DNA of 33,992 bases from Nemertoderma westbladi (lineage: Eukaryota; Xenacoelomorpha; Nemertodermatida; Nemertodermatidae), in assembly GCA_032718475.1 (NCBI GenBank), contig JAUCBJ010005748.1:1-33992 (forward strand), in the 5' to 3' direction. Positions 28,771-33,992 of the stretch are shown piece after piece. Each line of letters starts with the position of its first letter. The stretch's first letter is position 1. The notes below the pieces were generated by a model. That model searched no databases. It was given only the letters and a program-made list of their open reading frames with translations, and had not been told where the DNA came from. Both the position numbers and the translations under genes were made by a program.

Positions 28771-30370
28771 AATGTAATTTAAAATTTTTTTCGTAAACAC
28801 TAAATCATCCTGAAATTGGCTGAAAACTTTTTATTTAGTTAATTCGAGGTCGCTGGCAACGAATATCGAGTCAGTTTTACATTTCGTCAAACCGGACTGG
28901 TTTTATAGGTCGTTAACGTTCTAGAATAATAATTTAATTTTTTTAATTTTTTAACAAACACCAAACCTTATTGGAATTTTTTCAAAACATTTTTATTATG
29001 TAACTGGAGTGTGCTGATCCCGAATCTGAAATCGTTTTTTTATTTGGACCAATAGTTCAAGAGTTATAAGGGCCCAAAGTGCATGCAAAAAAATCAATTC
29101 AAATTTCCCGCCATTTTTGGATTTTGAGATTTTGCCTACCCCCCTATTATCGATGATTCTAAACATTTTTGACTTTTAATCTTTTCCAATTAAGTGAATT
29201 CTTCATGGTCAAAATCGCGATTTAAAATGAGAATAATAATTTTATTTTTTTATTTTTTTTAACAAACACCAAACCTTATCGGAATTTTTTCAAAACATTT
29301 TTATAAGCTAAATGGAGCATGCTGATCCCGAATCTGAAATCGGTTTTTTATTTGGACCAATGGTTCGGGAGTTATAAGGGCCCAAAGTACATGCAAAAAA
29401 ATCAATTCAAATTTCCCGCCATTTTTGGATTTTAAGATTTCGCCTACCCCCCTATTATCGATAATTCTGAACATTTTTGACTTTTAAACTTTTTCAATTT
29501 AGTGAATTCTTCATGGTCAAAATCGCGATTTAAAATGAGAATAATAATTTTATTTTTTTATTTTTTTAACAAACACCAAACCTTATCGGAATTTTTTCAA
29601 AACATTTTTATAAGCTAAATGGAGCATGCTGATCCTGAATCTGAAATCGGTTTTGTATTTGGACCAACGGTTCGGGAGTTATAAGGGCCCATAGTACATG
29701 CAAAAAAATCAATTCAAATTTCCCGCCATTTTTGGATTTGGAGATTTCGCCTACCCCCCTATTATCGATGATTCTAAACATTTTTGACTTTTAAACTTTT
29801 TCAATTAAGTGAATTCTTCATGGTCAAAATCGCGATTTAAAATGAGAATAATAATTTTATTTTTTTATTTTTTTAACAAACACCAAACCTTATCGGAATT
29901 TTTTCAAAACATTTTTATAAGCTAAATGGAGCATGCTGATCCTGAATCTGAAATCGGTTTTGTATTTGGACCAACGGTTCGGGAGTTATAAGGGCCCAAA
30001 GTACATGCAAAAAAATCAATTCAAATTTCCCGCCATTTTTGGATATAGATATTTCGCCTACCCCCATATTATCGATGATCTTAACATTTTTGACTTTAAA
30101 ACTTTTTCAATTAAGTGAATTCTTCATGGTTAAAATCGCGATTTAAAATATTTCATATATTTCGCTAATTATCAGACTTGCGATTGTAAGCGCGATACTT
30201 TGAACAACATTACTAGTCTTAGCGGGCTAAATTCCGAACATTCCAAAAATTTCTATATCTCCTGATCTACTGGGTCTTTTTTCGAAATTTAAAAACCAGC
30301 GTGTTCCTCATTGAAAATCATTAATATCTACATCATTATTTCTATCTATATCATTCAGGTTTGGCCCTTG
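28771..30370. repeat. 307-bp satellite monomers, four to five copies
   Basis: A fragment related to the 3' half of the large unit begins at 28771. From about 28930 to 30150 monomers repeat; AAAATGAGAATAATAATTTT recurs at 29224, 29532 and 29839. Each carries GCATGCTGATC(C/T)(C/T)GAATCTG and TTCGGGAGTTATAAGGGCCC. The last monomer runs into the same terminal sequence as the large units, ending GGTTTGGCCCTTGATTTCAT. Confidence 0.9.
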
Positions 30371-30374
30371 ATTT

Positions 30375-30965
30375 CATTATAAATAGTTAAGTGATCATTT
30401 ATGGTTTTGGTTAGAAAAGCCCGCCTCTGTAACCTGCTCCTTTCCCTCAATTAGTCAAGTGATCGTTTATTGTATTGGTTAGAAACTCCCACCTCTGTCA
30501 CCTGTTCCTTTCCCTCAATTAGTTAAAGTGATCGTTTATTGTTTTGGTTAGAAAAGCCCGCCTCTGTAACCTGCTCCTTTCCCTCAATTACTCAAGTGAT
30601 CGTTTATTGTTTTGGTTAGAAACTCCCTCCTCTGTAACCTGCTCCTTTCCCTCAATGAGTCAAGTGATTGTTTATTGTTTTGGTTAGAAAGGGCCCGCCT
30701 CTGTAACCTGCTCCTTTCCCTCAATTACTCAAGTGATCATTTATTGTTTTGGTTAGAAACTCCCGCCTCTGTAACCTGCTCCTTTCCCTCAATTAGTCAA
30801 GTGATCGTTTATTGTTTTGGTTAGAAAAGCCCGCCTCTGTAACCTGCTCCTTTCCCTCAATTAGTCAAGTGATCGTTTATTGTTTTGGTTAGAAACTCCC
30901 GCCTCTGTAACCTGCTCCTTTCCTCAATTAGTCAAGTGATTGTTTATTGTTTTGGTTAGAAAAGG
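30375..30965. repeat. 68-70-bp minisatellite, block 2
   Basis: About 8.5 copies of the block 1 unit. Copies with AAAGCCCGCC and AAACTCCCGCC alternate, giving a dimeric higher-order period of about 136 bp. It follows a large-unit terminus, as block 1 does. Confidence 0.93.
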
Positions 30966-31560
30966 TTGGTAAACACTAAATCATCCTGAGATTGGCTGAA
31001 AACTTTTTATTTAGTTAATTAGAGGTCGCTGGCACCGAATATCGAGTCAGATTTACGTTTCGTCAAACCGGACTGGTTTTATAGGTCATTAAAGTTCTGG
31101 AATAATAATTTAATTTTTTTAATTTTTTGTCAAACACCAAATCTTGTCGAAATTTTTTCAAAACATTTTTATAATCTAAATGGAGCATGCTGATCCCGAA
31201 TCTGAAATCGGTTTTTTATTTGAACCAACGGTTCGGGAGTTATAAGGGCCCAAAGTACATGCAAAAAAATCATTTCAAATTTCCCTCCATTTTTGGATTT
31301 TGATATTTCGCCTACCCCCCTATTATCGATGATTCTAAACATTTTTGACTTTTAAACTTTTTCAATTAAGTGAATTCTTCATGGTCAAAATCGCGATTTA
31401 AAATATTTTATATATTTCGCTAATTATCAGACTTGCGATTGTAACCGTGATACTTAGGACAACATTACTTTACTAGTCTTAGCGGGCTAAATTCCGAACA
31501 TTCAAAACCTATCCTATACTATTCAGGTTTGGCCCTTTATGTCATTATAAATAGCAACTG
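30966..31560. repeat. Terminal partial copy of the large-unit 3' half
   Basis: Starts at GGTAAACACTAAATCATCCT and follows the monomer order of 28771-29220, ending GGTTTGGCCCTTTATGTCAT at 31524-31543. This closes the satellite block that began at 23.9 kb. Confidence 0.88.
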
Positions 31561-31734
31561 TGATAAAGGGACAGAAAGGGGCATATTCAAATAATATATT
31601 TGTAAATTTGACAACAAATATTGTTTATTAGATAGCTCTAAATATACCAGATGATTATATAACAGTACATTTCCACACCAAATAAACATATATATATATT
31701 TCATATGTATGGTAGATATATCAAATATACAAAT
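31561..31734. other. AT-rich spacer
   Basis: Contains TTTATT at 31624-31629 (AATAAA on the minus strand), a possible poly(A) signal for the candidate exon at 31910-32037. Nothing else is seen. Confidence 0.4.
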
Positions 31735-31848
31735 ATACAGCATAGGAGTTCATCACTAAGTTAAATATTAAAATACAGCATAGGAGTTTACCACTAAATT
31801 AAATATTCACATACAGCATAGGAGTTCACCACTAAATTAAATATTTTA
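31735..31848. repeat. 38-bp tandem repeat, three copies
   Basis: ATACAGCATAGGAGTTCACC plus ACTAAATTAAATATTCAC-like, beginning at 31735, 31773 and 31811 with a few substitutions. Confidence 0.9.
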
Positions 31849-31909
31849 AGTTTGAATATTTCCAGTCCATGAGTGATTTGAGTTAGTCAATGTAATTTCG
31901 GTTAAGAGT

Positions 31910-32037
31910 TTAGATTGATTCCGTTAATCTGTTTGTTGCTGAGTGCATGTCATTAGTATCCTCTATCCAACATATGTTGCCTATCATCAAGTATGAATCT
32001 TGAGGGAAATGCTGCATTCTAACATATCTTGGTTGAT
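31910..32037 (-). CDS. Candidate terminal exon of an unidentified gene
   Basis: The minus-strand acceptor TTTATCTTTCAG (ending 32038) is strong. It is followed, after two bases, by 41 codons and a TAA: QPRYVRMQHFPQDSYLMIGN then ICWIEDTNDMHSATNRLTES. The composition is protein-like within very AT-rich DNA. Upstream exons were not found in the remaining 2 kb and I recognise no family. It may be the last exon of a gene extending past the right edge, or chance. Confidence 0.3.
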
Positions 32038-32814
32038 CTGAAAGATAAATTAACTAGTGCATTAATTTATTACTTTGGTAGCTATCATCCTCTTATCCAG
32101 ACTTTAGACTGGTATCAGTTGCATTAAATAAAATTCAATATTACAAATGATAGTGGATTTCCTACCATACAGAAATATATATAAATAAATTCCAATGTAA
32201 TTTTGTATTTAATTAAACTGCGTAATTTTATCTTTTTTTTGTAGTAATTCTATTGTAAAATATATTAAGTAAATAAACATAATTATCACCTCAACAAGAG
32301 ATGAGTTCAAGCAAGTTAGTAAACGGAAAACTGAAACTATATTAGTATGTTAGGTAACTAACTAACTATGATTATTAGTATACAAATGATAAGACATAGC
32401 AATAAAATATATAATAATATCAATGTTATACTAAAATAAAGTAAAAAAAAGAGATACATGAGGTATATGGTACTGAATCATGGTTCCTGGGTCTAGTCAG
32501 AGCGCGCAATGCTCGACTCAAAACTAGAGCAGTCCCCATGATTTAGAAAATAAAATAATAACAAGAAAATAATAACAAATAATAAGCAAAGCGCAACTGT
32601 AAATATTATATTAAGAAAATAAGAACATTAAAAGAACAGTAAAATAGATTTTACTATTGTAAATATGCCTACTATAGTATGTAGTAATAGCATGTATGTG
32701 ATGCTCTATGGTGTAATGTTATATAATGTAAATGGTGTAGCAGTGACGTGGTCTAGACTAAAGGAAAATATAAAAAAATAAAAATAAAATATACACCCAA
32801 TATAAATCAAATAC
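32038..32814. other. AT-rich DNA, nothing recognised
   Basis: No frames, RNAs or clear repeats; possibly intronic if the minus-strand exon at 31910-32037 is real. Confidence 0.45.
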
Positions 32815-33305
32815 CTTACTGACAGAGATACAAACATAGAGACAGACCTCATACTTATATACAGGACAGATATAGAACAGACTGAGTAACTCAAAAACAG
32901 ACAGGTAGTAATACATACAACAAATACATATACCAACAGATATACATACAAATGGACAGACAGATCTCAAAACTGAATAACAGAAGAACATCCAGACTAA
33001 TAAACAATACATAAGACATTAGCAAACAGATACAGACATATATAGAAAAAACTGACAAACAGACATGAAATTAGACAAACTGACATATAGATAGAGACAA
33101 ACATAAGCAGACTAATATACAAACATACATATAAGGAGAGACAGACACAAGCAGACTGATATAGAGCAGACATCCTAACAGACATAAAAACACATAGAAA
33201 GACAGCCCATCAGACAAAGAATACATAACAGATACAGACATACATGGAACAGAGTGACTAACATACATAAAAACAGACAGACAGACATACAGACAAACAA
33301 ACACA
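32815..33305. repeat. Degenerate ACAGAC / ACATAC simple-sequence tract
   Basis: Purine- and CA-rich sequence made of ACAGACA, ACATACA, ATAGAG and related words, most regular near 33240-33305. Minus-strand frames full of Val, Cys, Leu and Ser are a product of this composition. Confidence 0.85.
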
Positions 33306-33872
33306 CATTTGGTGGAGTAATAATGACATCCGAGAGGAAAAGCTTGAAAGATATATAAAGAAAGACAAGTGACTGCCTTGGTTGGTATGTCCTGTAACAC
33401 AATAACTATACCATTATTGGGAACTGCTCAGAATGAAGACAAGGCCAAGGTATATGGTGGAATAAATGTTAGATAACTATTGAGTAAGTAAGAACTCACA
33501 TAATCATACATAATATAGTAACTCCACTTGAACAATCGGTATGTATGTATATATGTAATACAAAAAATACTGATGGTAGGTTACTGCACTATCAAATAAC
33601 CAACCAGTATTAACAATAACTTATTGGACAATAGAGAAAATACTGAAAGGGTTATAATAATATGCATATATAATATAAACATGAAGCAATAATTAATTAC
33701 ATATGTATATAAACATTTCTTGAATTTTTTGTGTTTAGATAATATTTTTTTTGTTTTTGCATAATAGTTTTTTGTCATTGTTTTGGTATTTTGTGGAATA
33801 TTTAAATTTTTTTTGTATTTAGGAGTAATATATATACAAACACAATGCACAATCATACAATACATACAACAC
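33306..33872. other. AT-rich DNA, nothing recognised
   Basis: Contains poly(T) and TTTTTTTGT runs near 33725-33815. No supported gene. Confidence 0.45.
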
Positions 33873-33992
33873 ATCACTTCCTGGGTTAACAGAGCCCCAA
33901 TTAAGAAGGTTGCCCAGTTTGTGGGAGGTAACAGTCAGGTTAATGTTGTGATCCATAAATATGGCACTATATCAACAACTTCCTGGGTTAAC
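33873..33992 (+). CDS. Candidate coding repeat at the right edge (partial)
   Basis: Forty codons are open: ITSWVNRAPIKKVAQFVGGN then SQVNVVIHKYGTISTTSWVN. TTCCTGGGTTAAC occurs at 33878 and again at 33980, 102 bp or 34 codons apart, so the window seems to end at the start of a second unit. The reverse strand has stops in at least two frames. It could be the first unit of a repetitive protein gene or a noncoding 102-bp satellite with a chance frame. No start codon or family is identified. Confidence 0.3.
   Translation, partial: MTSWVNRAPIKKVAQFVGGNSQVNVVIHKYGTISTTSWVN

Noticed and set aside
32706-33402. Cys/Val/Leu-rich minus-strand frames resembling membrane proteins
   Set aside because: Product of the degenerate ACAGAC/ACATAC simple repeat.

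Overview
This is a window of animal nuclear DNA: AT-rich, with spliced genes, AATAAA poly(A) signals, a tRNA-derived SINE, LINE reverse-transcriptase remains and many satellites. A cilia/flagella gene (CFAP61) and a SINE core resembling the Ceph-type domain suggest a ciliated marine invertebrate (lophotrochozoan-like or another non-arthropod). The phylum cannot be fixed from sequence alone.

Layout. 1-1.6 kb: last exon of a RagA/B GTPase gene (+), preceded by a 29/30-bp intronic minisatellite. 2.3-3.7 kb: a non-autonomous DNA transposon with terminal inverted repeats. 3.8-4.1 kb: a SINE (-). 5.0-6.6 kb: a complete two-exon glyoxalase II gene (-) with an unusual cysteine-rich tandem-repeat tail. 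6.8-7.1 kb: a MITE. 7.9-8.6 kb: an unidentified open frame (-). 8.9-9.7 kb: a single-exon DUF1295 / steroid-reductase-like membrane protein (+). 10.5-11.6 kb: a single-exon tubulin-tyrosine ligase (+). 12.1-13.2 kb: a foldback element with arms of about 360 bp. 14.3-15.0 kb: three further hairpin-forming inverted repeats. 15.3-17.2 kb: the first two coding exons of CFAP61 (+), with about 31 copies of a 38-bp minisatellite filling the intron up to the splice acceptor. 18.5-20.5 kb: a 5'-truncated LINE (-). 20.5-20.9 kb: a decayed LINE fragment (+).

From 21.2 to 31.6 kb there are essentially no genes. First comes a cluster of unrelated perfect hairpins (21.26-21.88 kb). Then comes a pyrimidine-rich array of about 33 short hairpins (22.4-23.9 kb) in three stem types, related by one compensatory pair change and one G-U wobble. 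Then come two copies of a roughly 2-kb repeat spaced 2853 bp apart, each headed by a 95-bp foldable motif. The rest is 68-70-bp minisatellites and 307-bp satellite monomers. 31.6-34 kb is AT-rich with a candidate terminal exon (-) and a candidate coding repeat at the right edge (+).

The genes show no functional linkage beyond ordinary neighbourhood, although CFAP61 and TTL both concern microtubules or axonemes. The observations I rate highest are the covarying hairpin array, the cysteine-repeat fusion on glyoxalase II with altered substrate-contact residues, and minisatellites that run up to 3' splice sites.
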